From: Christiangramia lutea
GTDB taxonomy: Bacteria > Bacteroidota > Bacteroidia > Flavobacteriales > Flavobacteriaceae
Direction: 5' to 3'
Length of the DNA stretch: 64,000 nt
Assembly: GCF_022489035.1 (NCBI RefSeq)
Contig: NZ_JAKVTV010000001.1
Span: 1,240,001-1,304,000, forward strand
The translations under genes and the position numbers were made by a program. The notes under the pieces are model-generated. The model had not been told where the DNA came from, made no database searches, and saw only the letters and a program-made list of their open reading frames with translations. Positions 16,264-26,059 of this stretch are shown piece after piece. Positions within the stretch are counted from its first letter, which is position 1. Each line of letters opens with the position of its first letter.

Positions 16264-16883
16264 GGTTTTTTAAATAACAGGCTGATTATTCTTGGTGGAT
16301 CTGTGCTATCTTCATCAAACCACTCTTTAAGTTCAAATAACTGGAAACCTGCCTTTTTACCCGCATTCAGAAAATCTGAAATATGATGAGTGAAGGTTTC
16401 AAGTTCAATTAATTTATCTCCGGAATTAAACCTTGCCTTAGTGCCTTTGTACTGTTTAAAAGGATGCAATTCTGAAATAAAAAAATGTCCGCCTGTTTTC
16501 AATTTTGAGAAAGCCTGTTCAAAAATAAATTCCAGGTCTTCAATATGTTCCAGGATCAGGTTACAGGTGACGAGGTCAAAATTTTCCGTAGTCCAGTGCC
16601 AATTTTCTGTAACATCGGCTTTTTGAAAATGGACATTTTTTTTACTGATCTTTTTTTTCGCGATAGCCAGCATCTCTTCAGAAAAGTCTACTGCGAAGAT
16701 CTGAGTAGCTTTTGTTTGTAACCATTCAGAATTCTTACCTGTCCCACAGCCAATTTCTAAAACGGAATTAAATTTGAGGTCTTCCAACGACTTTATCGTT
16801 ACCTTTTTGTCGAGGTCCCGTGTCCTGTTCTTGTTGGAGTCATATTGAGAAGACCATTCGTTATATGCTTTTTCGATACTCAT
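16260..16883 (-). CDS. Class I SAM-dependent methyltransferase
   Basis: A 207-residue protein with motif I at 41-50 (VLEIGCGTGK), the acidic motif II region (IFAVDFSEEML), motif III-like VHFQKADV and NLILEHIEDLEFIF typical of Methyltransf_11-type enzymes. The substrate is unknown; a small molecule is more likely than protein or nucleic acid given the fold. Two base pairs separate it from the PepSY gene upstream, and it overlaps the ABM gene by 4 bp. Confidence 0.85.
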   Translation of the reverse strand: MSIEKAYNEWSSQYDSNKNRTRDLDKKVTIKSLEDLKFNSVLEIGCGTGKNSEWLQTKATQIFAVDFSEEMLAIAKKKISKKNVHFQKADVTENWHWTTENFDLVTCNLILEHIEDLEFIFEQAFSKLKTGGHFFISELHPFKQYKGTKARFNSGDKLIELETFTHHISDFLNAGKKAGFQLFELKEWFDEDSTDPPRIISLLFKKP

Positions 16884-16885
16884 GT

Positions 16886-17398
16886 CTATACAAATAGTAA
16901 TAAAAGGGTTAGAATTATACCTCCCACTGTAAACAGAATTCCTTTTCTAAAGATCCTGGTGGAAGGCATGAACATCCAGAAAGCTGATACCACGAAAAAT
17001 AAAAGGCAAAGGCCAAAAATAATGTTCAGAAAGAAAAGTGGCCGGTTGGTATTGGCCTTATGTAGCTTTGTAAAGCTATCCAGAATAAAGGGTAATTCCT
17101 TTACCTTATAAGTAGCGATCCCGGTAGTTCTATTTAATACACCCTGTTCAAAATATACTTTATCACCTTCAGTGCGATCTATTTTAAAATCCCTGATTCG
17201 AAGTGTTTTTCCTATTTGTTCCTCGCTTGATCCTTTTGCAACTTCCTTTTCAACAGTTTTTTCAATTTTAAAAGCATCGGTGCTTCGAAATATCAAAACA
17301 ATCCCGCTAATTGCATACATTGCCATGATCCCTGCCAGGAAGAAACCTAAATAGCGGTGATAAATCCTGAATTTATTACTGATCTTACGATTGTTCAT
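16886..17398 (-). CDS. PepSY-associated-type membrane protein
   Basis: A 170-residue protein with three predicted membrane segments (about 15-35, 120-145, 150-170). A periplasmic loop lies between the first two. The start FRIYHRYLGFFLAGIMAMYAISGIVLIF matches the PepSY-associated TM helix of iron-uptake-related reductases and regulators; only this reduced form is present. It is the first gene of a four-gene unit (PepSY, methyltransferase, ABM, 41-aa protein), transcribed divergently from ssb. Confidence 0.75.
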   Translation of the reverse strand: MNNRKISNKFRIYHRYLGFFLAGIMAMYAISGIVLIFRSTDAFKIEKTVEKEVAKGSSEEQIGKTLRIRDFKIDRTEGDKVYFEQGVLNRTTGIATYKVKELPFILDSFTKLHKANTNRPLFFLNIIFGLCLLFFVVSAFWMFMPSTRIFRKGILFTVGGIILTLLLLFV

Positions 17399-17484
17399 TT
17401 CGAATAATTTGAAAGGCTAAAAATAAAATAACACTGCGAATTCTATTAGCTGATTTTTAGATTTATTTATTACCCGTTTTCAAA

Positions 17485-17496
17485 CGTTTGCAAACG
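17485..17496. promoter_or_regulatory. 12-bp perfect palindrome between the PepSY operon and ssb
   Basis: CGTTTGCAAACG is a perfect palindrome and overlaps another, CAAACGTTTG (17481-17490). It contains a TTTG that could serve as the -33 box of ssb (a near -7 match ATACTTTG lies at 17514-17521). The sequence resembles LacI-family half-sites, but no such regulator is in the window. Confidence 0.4.
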
Positions 17497-17605
17497 AAAG
17501 TAAACAGATACAAATACTTTGCAGACGAATAAAGGGTTCAAGCTATGTCATCTTTGTCCTGTTGAAATGAACGAATGATTTTCAGCTGCAAAAAATTCTA
17601 TAGTT

Positions 17606-17938
17606 ATGAGCACTTTAAGAAACACAGTACAGTTAATTGGGCATGTAGGTAACGATCCTGAAATCGTAAATCTTGAATCGGGTAAAAAGCTGGCAAAATT
17701 TTCAGTTGCCACAAATGAGAGTTATAAGAATGCAAAAGGTGAAAAGATCACTGATACACAATGGCACAATATAGTTGCCTGGGGTAAGACTGCAGAGCTT
17801 ATTGAAAACTACGTGCCTAAAGGCAAGGAAGTAGGGATCGAAGGAAAGCTAACCAGCAGGAGTTATGAGGACAAAGACGGTATTAAAAGATATATTACCG
17901 AAGTTGTGTGTCATGAATTACTTCTTCTAGGCAAATAG
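17606..17938 (+). CDS. ssb: Single-stranded DNA-binding protein, short form
   Basis: A 110-residue OB-fold protein. It has the N-terminal NTVQLIGHVGNDPEI, the central KLAKFSVATNES and WHNIVAWGKTAELIENYVPKGKEVGIEGKLTSRSYEDKDG, typical of bacterial SSB. It lacks the disordered linker and the acidic DDDIPF-like tail that recruits repair proteins; it ends in HELLLLGK. Such short forms are common in Bacteroidota alongside a full-length SSB, so this may be an accessory SSB. It is followed directly by a strong terminator. Confidence 0.92.
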   Translation: MSTLRNTVQLIGHVGNDPEIVNLESGKKLAKFSVATNESYKNAKGEKITDTQWHNIVAWGKTAELIENYVPKGKEVGIEGKLTSRSYEDKDGIKRYITEVVCHELLLLGK

Positions 17939-17950
17939 ATTATTTTTAAT

Positions 17951-17985
17951 AAAGAAAAACCTGCCTGAAGCAGGTTTTTCTTTTT
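17951..17985 (+). terminator. Rho-independent terminator after ssb
   Basis: AAAAACCTGC-CTGAA-GCAGGTTTTT hairpin with flanking A and T tracts. Confidence 0.88.
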
Positions 17986-18004
17986 AAGATAATTCGGTTT
18001 CGGT

Positions 18005-18907
18005 TTAGAAATATATCTTCTGGGCAAGCCTGTAGGTATTTGCATGAGCCTCAATGATTAATTTTATCTCCTTAGAATAGCCTCCGCCCATACTGCATTC
18101 TAAAGGAATTCCAAGATCGTGGCAGGTTTGTAGCACATAGCGATCCCTTTCCTTGCAACCTGAAATAGTGCAGGAAAGTCTTCCCAGTTTATCTGTTTCC
18201 AGGATATCCACTCCGCAGAGGTAAAAAATAAAGTCTGGCTGGGTTCTATCAATAAGATTGGGTAGGGTAGACTTCAACTTTTTGAGATACTCCGCATCAC
18301 CGGTACCGTCTGCCAATTCAATGTCCAAATCTGATTTTTCCTTTCTAAATGGATAATTGCCTTTTCCATGCATCGAAAATGTAAAAACCGAATCATCATT
18401 TTTAAAGATCTCGGCCGTACCATTTCCCTGGTGAACGTCTAGATCTACAATAAGGATCTTTTTAGCTTTACCGGAATTCTGGAGATAACGGGCTCCAATA
18501 GCCTGATCGTTTAATAAACAGAAAGCCTCTGCCCGGTCACTGTATGCATGATGAGTTCCACCCGCGATATTCATGGATACTCCATGTTCTAAAGCAAAGT
18601 CACAGGCTTTAATGGTGCCATCGGCGATGATCTGTTCGCGATCTACCAGTTCCTGAGAAAGCGGAAAGCCGGAAACCCTGATCTCTTTTTTGGTTAATTC
18701 AAGGTTCTTTAAACGTTGAAAATATTCATTTTCATGTACAGCGAGGAGAGGCTCACTATCCGGAAATCCTGGTTCAAAGAAATTAGCCTCATCGCAGGTA
18801 CCTTCATGTAATAATTGCTTCGGTAACAAATCATACTTTTCCATAGGAAAACGATGACCCTCCGGTAATGGATGTTTGTAGATGGGATGGAAAGCGATCT
18901 TCAACAT
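18005..18907 (-). CDS. Histone-deacetylase-superfamily (class II/AcuC-type) hydrolase
   Basis: A 300-residue arginase/deacetylase-fold enzyme. The signature histidine pair is in GGTHHA (116-121). The zinc ligands are Asp157 and His159 in DLDVHQGNGT, with a third Asp in CGVDILETDKLGRL. A MGGGYS segment near residue 275 is the glycine-rich loop. Bacterial members deacetylate small acetylated amines or lysine side chains; the substrate cannot be inferred here. A -7-like box (TAAATTTG on the minus strand, 18963-18970) lies about 55 bp upstream. Confidence 0.9.
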   Translation of the reverse strand: MLKIAFHPIYKHPLPEGHRFPMEKYDLLPKQLLHEGTCDEANFFEPGFPDSEPLLAVHENEYFQRLKNLELTKKEIRVSGFPLSQELVDREQIIADGTIKACDFALEHGVSMNIAGGTHHAYSDRAEAFCLLNDQAIGARYLQNSGKAKKILIVDLDVHQGNGTAEIFKNDDSVFTFSMHGKGNYPFRKEKSDLDIELADGTGDAEYLKKLKSTLPNLIDRTQPDFIFYLCGVDILETDKLGRLSCTISGCKERDRYVLQTCHDLGIPLECSMGGGYSKEIKLIIEAHANTYRLAQKIYF

Positions 18908-19039
18908 ACTTTGGAGTGATTATATTTCTGTTCCTGGGGGCCTTTAGGCATCCAATATGGATCAAATTTACATTTTCCAGCAATGATTGGCCGATTGAAG
19001 GCTCTAGTTAACGTATGTTTAATCGATTCGCCAAAAATT

Positions 19040-19651
19040 TTAATTTCCGGCTACGAAAGATTTTGTATACCGGCTAAATGCCAGATCTTTTATTTGACCA
19101 TCACCTTTTCTAAGTTTTACGTTACAAATCTCGTTGTTCGTACTATTCCTGAAGAAAAAGAAATATCCGTTATTCTCTAAGGGTTCAACAGATTTCTCTG
19201 CACAATTCCAATCCAGTTCAATTTCGGAATAATCTTTAAAAGGTACCTGACCTACAAAAACCGTGAAACAATAATCTTCTTCCTCAGGTAGACCAGCCTT
19301 CTTTTCCTTATTAATTAAAACAAAACAATGGTTCTTGTGAAACATAGGTTTGGAATCATTTCCATTTAATTTCGCATAACTTATAAGATTTTTGTTTCCA
19401 TCCAGAAATCCATAATAATGGTCTTGATTTAATCTGTATATAAGGCCGGTATAGCTAGAATCAATATTTTTACTTAAAACTAGGTCAATATCCTTTATTT
19501 CTTTTGGACTTGCTTTCTGCGAATGATATTTATAGAGTATGGCTTCATATTTTTCATCGGTGTATTGACTTTTTTCATTGCAACCCATGAAAGCCATAAA
19601 AATTGAAATTATAATTACCTGGAAAAGGCTGTTTCTGTTTATGAAATTCAT
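19040..19651 (-). CDS. Hypothetical lipoprotein
   Basis: A 203-residue protein with a signal peptide and lipobox (AFMGC). The mature part is mixed alpha/beta with four further Cys. There is no recognised family. It lies 39 bp downstream of the 816-residue MG2/plug-like protein on the same strand, so it is probably in the same transcript and may be its partner. Confidence 0.7.
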   Translation of the reverse strand: MNFINRNSLFQVIIISIFMAFMGCNEKSQYTDEKYEAILYKYHSQKASPKEIKDIDLVLSKNIDSSYTGLIYRLNQDHYYGFLDGNKNLISYAKLNGNDSKPMFHKNHCFVLINKEKKAGLPEEEDYCFTVFVGQVPFKDYSEIELDWNCAEKSVEPLENNGYFFFFRNSTNNEICNVKLRKGDGQIKDLAFSRYTKSFVAGN

Positions 19652-19690
19652 ATAATAATTTTTAGTTGGTTTTTATGGAATATTCAGATG

Positions 19691-22141
19691 TTAATTTATT
19701 GAAATAGATTTCACGTCATAAATAAGATCTCCACCAGCAGTAAAACCTTCAATGATCATTTTAAAGTCTACCTTAGGTTTTTTGAAGCTAATGCTAACAT
19801 TTTCATTCTCTCCTGCAACCAGCCCACTTTTCCAGTCGATCACGCCATATTGCTGAAAGAATTCATCCCTTGTATTGGAGTATTTCGGAATATAAAATTT
19901 TTTGTTCACCGCATAAGAAACCGGAAATTCAAATTTTTGAAGCCTGTTTTTGGAAGGCCCTTTAGTTGGGCTTACCTCGAAATCTGAATATATTTTTATA
20001 TAGCCACCACTTCCCATAAAGCCTGCACCCATTCCGGTTTTACTATATTCTATATAATCGACTTTGTATAAAGGGTATAGGTAGAACATCGCAGTGTCGA
20101 ACATGGGTATTCCATCCAGGTAGATAGTTACATTAGAACCGATTCTAGTTTGATCAGGCAACTCACTGAAATCAAAGCGATCAACTTCATCCGTTTCACT
20201 AAATATTCCAGAGCCGGTACCACGAGCCAGGGGACTTTTTACAGTTAATCCAACTGGAGTTTCCTTTACTAAAAACCCTTTAGCAATCAGGTACTGGCTA
20301 AGAAATTGATACATATAGATGTCATCCTCATTTAGAACATCAACTTTCCCGTAACTGAATGCTCCTAGTTTTCTCTCCCTTTTAATTTCTTTATCTACTA
20401 CAGCATCTATCTCTACCACCTCCAATTGTTCTACGCCTTTTCCAAAATCATTGAATTGGGAGAATACCGGGTCTGGTTTTATAGAATAAAAATGTGACCG
20501 TGGACTAAGGCTTTTTCCTGAATGATTGAAATCTTCAATTTGGTTTGGGAAGAATTGTAATGAAAGTCCAGCCGGGACCAGTTGATCGTTCTTTTTGATT
20601 CTGGAAATAAATAAACTTTCACCTTCTACCGGCATGATCGCTTCAAAAGTAAATGAATCATCACCTTCGGGAACTTCTACCACGGTTGGAGGATTGGTAG
20701 GGGATGCATGGATCAGGAATCTTTGGTAGCCATCTTCTTTATTATTTGAAACGCCTTTAAAATCTACATATTTTTCGAAATCGTGGTTATACCCCTGTGT
20801 TCTATTGAATACTTTTTGCCAATCATAACTGCTCCAACCCTGGGTGAGGAGTAATAGATCGAGAGCATTCCTTTTTGTACTATCGATATCCATAAAATAC
20901 CAGCTGGCATCTTCAATAGTTCCATTCACAAATGGTTGTAACATCATGTAAGAAATGATATTATGGTTTCTTTGATCTGAAATGGTGTTTTCCGGTAAAA
21001 TAGATACACTCAAGAAAGTACTGTCGGCGAGTTTTTTAGTAGGTATTGTCAATCGAAGGGAATCGGTTTGATCGGCAACTACTGGTTTCTCAAGATGCTC
21101 AACTTTTAAATCATTGTAATTGAAAAACAATCGTTCTGCCACCGGTCTTTTGTTCTGGTCAAACAAGGTGATAATATTTATTCCGGGATTCAGATCAGTA
21201 TAAGGGACTTCCAGGCTCATGGAGGTTTCATCGTTAAAAGTTACCTGGTAGGTGGTAGCTTTTCCCGGATTATGTATGGATAATACAAACGGGTCTGTTC
21301 CAAAATTCTCTATGGTTTCTGAATTGGTATTCAGGACAATCTCCACCGCATTTTCTTTATTCTCTGTAGCTATCAGAATGCCCTGGTTTTCGACCTCAGT
21401 TTCAATATTTTCAGTGAAATCCCGGCCTTTGTAATTTATGAGGGCAACATATTCTTGCCCTATTTTTGGGGTATAGGAAATACTGCCAATACCAAACCGA
21501 TTCAATTTTGTTTCTGCTATGATCTTATTTCCTTTATCCTTTATTTTTACACTGGCATCAGCTAATCCATAGCCTAAACTATCTTTTATGGCAATTCCCA
21601 GGTTATTTACCGTATTCTTCAATAAATGACCACTTTCAGGTAAGAATTGTGCATCGATTTTCTGAAGATTATCTATCTTTTTCTCTTCAAAACCTAAATT
21701 GCTTTCAACAATTTGGATTTTTTCCGTGAAAAAATATTGCTGCTTGAAATTACGCATCCAATTAGTAAAAGCGACGATGGAGTAAGTTCCATTGGTTAAG
21801 GTAGAGTCGATATCGATGGTTCCTGCACCCGTCCCACGATCTATCAAAAGCATTTTTTCCTTTATTACAACATCGTTGGAGTCTTTAACCTGTATATACA
21901 AATTGGTAGTTTCCAGCGAAGGCTCAAAATCTTTTTGAAGCATCACATAAGCGGAAACCCCCAGCTGTTCACCTTGTAAAAGAATGGATTTGTTAAGGTG
22001 CAGATAAGCAATTTCTTTAGGGGTGGAATGAAAATCCAGTAATTCATTTAATACCTCCCGTTGATAATTCTGCCCTACAGCATTTTGAAAATTGAAAATT
22101 AAAAAGAACAGGAGAAAAGCGGGGGAGTATTTACGAATCAT
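19691..22141 (-). CDS. Large secreted protein with MG2-like domains and a TonB-plug-like C-terminus
   Basis: An 816-residue protein with a cleavable signal peptide (...FNFQNAVGQ). The N-terminal part (about 35-145) reads as an alpha-2-macroglobulin MG2-type beta domain: EIAYLHLNKSILLQGEQLGVSAYV, then GTYSIVAFTNWMRNF. Further beta-sandwich repeats follow. Residues about 660-730 resemble the plug of a TonB-dependent receptor (TIYLDGIPMFDTAMFYLYPLYKVDYIEYSK, GSGGYIKIYSD), but no barrel follows. This combination is a recurrent orphan in Bacteroidota, of unknown function at the cell envelope. Confidence 0.75.
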   Translation of the reverse strand: MIRKYSPAFLLFFLIFNFQNAVGQNYQREVLNELLDFHSTPKEIAYLHLNKSILLQGEQLGVSAYVMLQKDFEPSLETTNLYIQVKDSNDVVIKEKMLLIDRGTGAGTIDIDSTLTNGTYSIVAFTNWMRNFKQQYFFTEKIQIVESNLGFEEKKIDNLQKIDAQFLPESGHLLKNTVNNLGIAIKDSLGYGLADASVKIKDKGNKIIAETKLNRFGIGSISYTPKIGQEYVALINYKGRDFTENIETEVENQGILIATENKENAVEIVLNTNSETIENFGTDPFVLSIHNPGKATTYQVTFNDETSMSLEVPYTDLNPGINIITLFDQNKRPVAERLFFNYNDLKVEHLEKPVVADQTDSLRLTIPTKKLADSTFLSVSILPENTISDQRNHNIISYMMLQPFVNGTIEDASWYFMDIDSTKRNALDLLLLTQGWSSYDWQKVFNRTQGYNHDFEKYVDFKGVSNNKEDGYQRFLIHASPTNPPTVVEVPEGDDSFTFEAIMPVEGESLFISRIKKNDQLVPAGLSLQFFPNQIEDFNHSGKSLSPRSHFYSIKPDPVFSQFNDFGKGVEQLEVVEIDAVVDKEIKRERKLGAFSYGKVDVLNEDDIYMYQFLSQYLIAKGFLVKETPVGLTVKSPLARGTGSGIFSETDEVDRFDFSELPDQTRIGSNVTIYLDGIPMFDTAMFYLYPLYKVDYIEYSKTGMGAGFMGSGGYIKIYSDFEVSPTKGPSKNRLQKFEFPVSYAVNKKFYIPKYSNTRDEFFQQYGVIDWKSGLVAGENENVSISFKKPKVDFKMIIEGFTAGGDLIYDVKSISIN

Positions 22142-22202
22142 GAAGTTGGTTTTTAATATTCACAAAATATGAAAATATCATGTATAATTAACGGTTACTT
22201 AT

Positions 22203-22250
22203 AAAAAAACCTCCAAAACTTCAGTTTTAGTGAAGCTTTGGAGGTTTTTT
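22203..22250 (-). terminator. Terminator of metG
   Basis: Long stem CCTCCAAA-CTTCA / TGAAG-TTTGGAGG with A and T tracts on both sides. It works in the metG direction and lies upstream of the next leftward gene. Confidence 0.85.
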
Positions 22251-22266
22251 AATATAGTTATAGAAA

Positions 22267-24342
22267 TTAATTTATCGTGGTTCCGCTTTTCACCCCGTCT
22301 TCATCCGGATTTACAAAAACCAGTTTTCCATCCGCATTTTCGGTCATCAGGATCATACCTTCGCTCTCCACTCCGCGTAATTTTCTTGGAGCCAGGTTTA
22401 CCAGAACGGTTACCTTTTTTCCGATGATCTCTTCGGCCTTGAAATGTTCGGCGATTCCTGAAACCACTGTTCGTTTATCCAAACCAGTATCCACTTTTAA
22501 GACCATCAGTTTTTTGGTTTTAGGCATTTTATCAGCCTCTATAATGGTTCCTACGCGAAGATCCATTTTGGTGAAATCTTCAAAAGTAGCGATCTCCTTC
22601 TGCGGTTCTGCCCGCTGATCTTCCATTGCGTTTGCGGTTTTGGTCGCTTCCAATTTATCAAGTTGTTTTTGAATTTGCTCGTCTTCGATCTTGCTGAATA
22701 ATAATTCAGCTTTCCCGATCTGTTGACCGGGTGGAATTAAAGCTTCCCTGGTTCCGATAATATCCCAGTCTGGAGTATTATCTGAATTCTCATCTGACTG
22801 ATTCAGCATTTTCTTCAATTTCGCAGAAGTAAATGGCAAAAACGGCTCACTGATGATGGAAAGGGCAGAAGCGATCTGAAGCGCCACATACATGATGGTC
22901 TTCGTTCTTTCTTCATCTGTCTTGATCAGTTTCCATGGCTCCTCATCTGCCAGGTATTTATTTCCAAGCCTGGCCAGGTTCATCAATTCTCCCTGAGCTT
23001 CTCTGAACCTGTATCGCTCAATAGAACTGGCGATGACAGATGGATAAGCTTTTAATTCGGCGATGGTTTTCTCGTCAACTTCAGAATATTCTCCCGGCTC
23101 AGGAACTACTCCGTTATAATATTTATTGGTAAGAACGATGACGCGGTTGATGAAATTTCCAAAAATCGCAACCAGTTCGTTATTATTTCTAGCCTGGAAA
23201 TCCTTCCAGGTAAAGTCGTTGTCTTTTGTTTCTGGCGCATTAGCCGTAAGTACATATCTTAGCACGTCCTGCTGATCTGGAAAATCTTCCAGGTATTCAT
23301 GCAACCAAACCGCCCAGTTCTTTGAAGTAGAAAGCTTTTTTCCCTCCAGGTTAAGGAATTCATTGGCCGGAACATTTTCTGGCAGAATAAAATCACCGTG
23401 AGCTTTCAGCATTACCGGGAAAATGATACAGTGAAAAACGATATTGTCTTTCCCGATAAAGTGAACCAGTTTAGTGTTCTCATCTTTCCAGTAAGGCTCC
23501 CAGTTTTTGCCTTCTCTTTCAGCCCATTCTTTTGTGGAAGAAATATAGCCTATCGGTGCATCAAACCAAACGTATAGAACTTTTCCATCGCCACCTTCAA
23601 CAGGAACCGGGATTCCCCATTCCAGGTCGCGGGTCACCGCACGAGCACGAAGCCCATCATCTATCCATGATTTTACCTGTCCATAAACGTTCGATTTCCA
23701 GTCGGCCTTGTGACCTTTCAGGATCCATTCCTTTAGCCAGTCTTCATATTGATCTAATGGAAGAAACCAGTGTTTGGTGTTCTTTAGCGTGGGAACAGCG
23801 CCGGTAATAGCAGATTTTGGATTGATTAGATCTGTAGCATTCAAAGAAGTTCCGCAACTTTCACACTGATCTCCATATGCTTCTTCATTTCCACATTTCG
23901 GGCAGGTACCCGTCACAAACCTATCTGCCAGGAATTGCTGAGCTTTTTCGTCATAAAGTTGCTTGGTAGTTTCCTCGATGAACTTTCCGTCCTCATACAT
24001 CTTTTTGAAAAATGCTGAAGCAGTATCATGATGTGTTTTTCCGGAAGTTCTGGAATAATTATCAAAGCTAACTCCAAAATCTTCAAAGGACTTTTTAATG
24101 ATTCCGTTGTATTTATCAACTACATCCTGCGGAGTTACTCCCTCTTTTTTGGCTTTAATGGTGATTGGCACACCATGCTCATCACTACCACAAACAAAGG
24201 CCACATCGTGCCCCTGCATTCGAAGAAAACGGGAATAAATGTCTGCCGGCACATAAACTCCGGCTAAATGTCCAATATGGATAGGCCCATTAGTATATGG
24301 CAGGGCCGCTGTAATCGTAAATCTCTGAGGATTTTTGCTCAT
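22267..24342 (-). CDS. metG: Methionyl-tRNA synthetase with C-terminal tRNA-binding domain
   Basis: A 691-residue class I synthetase charging tRNA-Met. The HIGH motif is at 22-25 ([10 protein letters not shown]), and a zinc knuckle of two CxxC pairs (CPKCG, CESCG) lies near residues 145-162. The KMSKS equivalent is KLSTSKNW near 340. The C-terminal 105 residues form the Trbp111-like EMAP/OB tRNA-binding domain ([18 protein letters not shown]). The length is typical for the dimeric long form. A -7 box TAACTTTG (24369-24376, minus strand) lies about 27 bp upstream. Confidence 0.97.
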   Translation of the reverse strand: MSKNPQRFTITAALPYTNGPIHIGHLAGVYVPADIYSRFLRMQGHDVAFVCGSDEHGVPITIKAKKEGVTPQDVVDKYNGIIKKSFEDFGVSFDNYSRTSGKTHHDTASAFFKKMYEDGKFIEETTKQLYDEKAQQFLADRFVTGTCPKCGNEEAYGDQCESCGTSLNATDLINPKSAITGAVPTLKNTKHWFLPLDQYEDWLKEWILKGHKADWKSNVYGQVKSWIDDGLRARAVTRDLEWGIPVPVEGGDGKVLYVWFDAPIGYISSTKEWAEREGKNWEPYWKDENTKLVHFIGKDNIVFHCIIFPVMLKAHGDFILPENVPANEFLNLEGKKLSTSKNWAVWLHEYLEDFPDQQDVLRYVLTANAPETKDNDFTWKDFQARNNNELVAIFGNFINRVIVLTNKYYNGVVPEPGEYSEVDEKTIAELKAYPSVIASSIERYRFREAQGELMNLARLGNKYLADEEPWKLIKTDEERTKTIMYVALQIASALSIISEPFLPFTSAKLKKMLNQSDENSDNTPDWDIIGTREALIPPGQQIGKAELLFSKIEDEQIQKQLDKLEATKTANAMEDQRAEPQKEIATFEDFTKMDLRVGTIIEADKMPKTKKLMVLKVDTGLDKRTVVSGIAEHFKAEEIIGKKVTVLVNLAPRKLRGVESEGMILMTENADGKLVFVNPDEDGVKSGTTIN

Positions 24343-24368
24343 TATTCTAATTCCTTTTTTAAGAGCAG

Positions 24369-24376
24369 CAAAGTTA
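24369..24376 (-). promoter_or_regulatory. Candidate -7 promoter box of metG
   Basis: Minus-strand TAACTTTG fits the Bacteroidota TAnnTTTG consensus and is about 27 bp before the ATG. A matching -33 box is not clear. Confidence 0.4.
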
Positions 24377-24465
24377 CGTAAAGGTGTTCGATTACGCGTT
24401 AAATTCTTGTAAAAGGCAAAAGCTGTGAAGAATAACTTTCTACTTTTACCTGAAATTGAAACATA

Positions 24466-25047
24466 ATGCGTAAAATCTTAATCATCCTTGCCGTGGTACT
24501 TATGGCTGCCTGTAATAGTACAAAAAAAGGAACTTCCGGAAGTAGTTCAAAGTTTAATATTGAAAATCTTGGAAAGATGGATTCTGAGGACCTTTCAAGG
24601 AATTACCCTGATGCGAATATCGAGGAAGGGACAGATATGTTTGAAGAAGGGACTGAAGAAAGACCTTTCACTATCCTTTATCCGGGAACTGAAAATGAAC
24701 TACATATTACCTGGCAGGATAAGGACAGAAAGGATATTCACGATCTAAGATATTCCAGCAATGGAAAATGGAGGTCTGAAACCGGAGTAAATATTGGTAC
24801 TACCTATGCTGAATTAAACAAAATGAATGGAAAGAAAGTATCTTTTTATGGATTTGGCTGGGATTATAGCGGAGCGGTAGACTGGAATGGTGGGAAACTG
24901 GAAAAAAGCGGATTGAGAGTATTCTTAAAACCTGAAAATAAGCCAGACAATAAATTCTATGGGGATAAGATCATAGAGGCAACTCCGGAAGAAATAGAAA
25001 CATTGGATCTTAAGGTTGGATCAATAATGATCAATTACGCGATATAA
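24466..25047 (+). CDS. Hypothetical lipoprotein
   Basis: A 193-residue protein with lipoprotein signal peptide (VVLMAAC), a short Ser/Gly linker and a soluble domain containing [18 protein letters not shown] and [21 protein letters not shown] do not recognise a named domain. It lies 13 bp upstream of the YraN-family gene and is likely co-transcribed with it. Confidence 0.75.
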   Translation: MRKILIILAVVLMAACNSTKKGTSGSSSKFNIENLGKMDSEDLSRNYPDANIEEGTDMFEEGTEERPFTILYPGTENELHITWQDKDRKDIHDLRYSSNGKWRSETGVNIGTTYAELNKMNGKKVSFYGFGWDYSGAVDWNGGKLEKSGLRVFLKPENKPDNKFYGDKIIEATPEEIETLDLKVGSIMINYAI

Positions 25048-25060
25048 AAAACGACAGATC

Positions 25061-25420
25061 ATGGCGCAGCATAATGAACTTGGTAGAAAAGGTGAGGAGC
25101 TGGCCATGGAGTATCTCAGACTGAAGGAATACGAGATCCTTGAGAAAAATTACCGTTTTCATAAAGCTGAGGTCGATATTATTGCAAAAAGAGGAAATCT
25201 CTTAATTGCTGCTGAGGTGAAAACGAGGAGTACTCCAGAATTTGGAAATCCGCAGGATTTCGTAAAGCCAAAACAAATAAAACAACTGGTCAAGGCTATA
25301 AATCACTACGTGGAAGAGTCGGGATTGGATGTGGAAGTAAGATTCGATATTATAGCCATTATCAAGAACAAGGCCGGAACCAGAGTAGAGCATATCCAAG
25401 ACGCATTTCTCTATTTCTGA
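25061..25420 (+). CDS. YraN/UPF0102-family nuclease-fold protein
   Basis: A 119-residue protein with the family pattern: GRKGEELAMEYLRLKEYEILEKNYRFHKAEVDIIAKRGNLLIAAEVKTR. The E-x(n)-D...E-x-K residues (Glu in GEELA, Asp in VDII, EVK) form a restriction-endonuclease-like active site. The biochemical role is undefined in most bacteria. The 3' end overlaps the convergent DUF6265-like gene by 10 bp. Confidence 0.9.
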   Translation: MAQHNELGRKGEELAMEYLRLKEYEILEKNYRFHKAEVDIIAKRGNLLIAAEVKTRSTPEFGNPQDFVKPKQIKQLVKAINHYVEESGLDVEVRFDIIAIIKNKAGTRVEHIQDAFLYF

Positions 25421-25884
25421 TCAGACCTCTTGAATTCAAATATTATTCTTTTCCCGTCATCTGAGATCTCAGCGATCAAATTTCCATTTTCAGCTCGGTA
25501 ATTTATCTCCTTTGGAAAAGGATTTTCGGGATTCACTGCGGTAAAAGAATCCTCGGAAATTGAAGTCAGCATAAAATTTGTAGTATCTGCATTTACGCCG
25601 GTAACTTCGTACACCCAATCATTTTTCTTTTTCAGAATTCTCAAATTTTCTCTGAATACCTTTTCACCATTTTTCATGGATAAACCAGTACCTTCATAAA
25701 TATTAACTGAAGTTTTCTTCCAGGTTTCTGTGGTAATTAGTTCTTTCTTTCCATTCGTTCTTATCCACTCTCCAAGAATCCAGTCAAAATTTTCAGTTTC
25801 CTGGAACTGTCTTAAATCTGCTTCTTTTTTATTATTTGCGATTGAAAAAATCAGGCATAGAAATATGATTGTATATATTTTCAT
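25411..25884 (-). CDS. DUF6265-like secreted protein
   Basis: About 157 residues from the Met at 25884, chosen because it directly begins a signal peptide (MKIYTIIFLCLIFSIAN); an earlier Met lies at 25902. The mature part starts FDWILGEWIRTNGKKELITTETW, the lipocalin-like opening of DUF6265 proteins, and ends in antiparallel strands (LIAEISDDGKRIIFEFKRS). Probably a periplasmic beta-barrel or lipocalin-like protein. Ligand unknown. Confidence 0.7.
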   Translation of the reverse strand: MKIYTIIFLCLIFSIANNKKEADLRQFQETENFDWILGEWIRTNGKKELITTETWKKTSVNIYEGTGLSMKNGEKVFRENLRILKKKNDWVYEVTGVNADTTNFMLTSISEDSFTAVNPENPFPKEINYRAENGNLIAEISDDGKRIIFEFKRSDQK

Positions 25885-25919
25885 TATTAAACAATTAAGC
25901 AATCTATTACTGGTAATAT

Positions 25920-25974
25920 CACCCTGAACTCGTTTCAGGGTTTACAGGAGATACTGAAACAAGTTCAGCATAAT
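25920..25974. repeat. Interspersed palindromic repeat (copy 1)
   Basis: An imperfect inverted repeat made of CACCCTGAACTCGTTTCAGG and CTGAAACAAGTTCAGCAT. The same unit appears, in the other order, at 54216-54276 and partly at 54486-54544. Confidence 0.75.
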
Positions 25975-26011
25975 GCTGCTTTGAAAATTAGTCAATAAAC
26001 TAATATGAAAT

Positions 26012-26042
26012 AAAAAAGGCTGGTTTTTAACCAGCCTTTTTA
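26012..26042 (-). terminator. Terminator of the M13 peptidase gene
   Basis: AAAAGGCTGG-TTTTTAA-CCAGCCTTTTT hairpin with A and T tracts, just downstream of the stop at 26060. Confidence 0.85.
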
Positions 26043-26059
26043 AATATTATATTGGTGAA

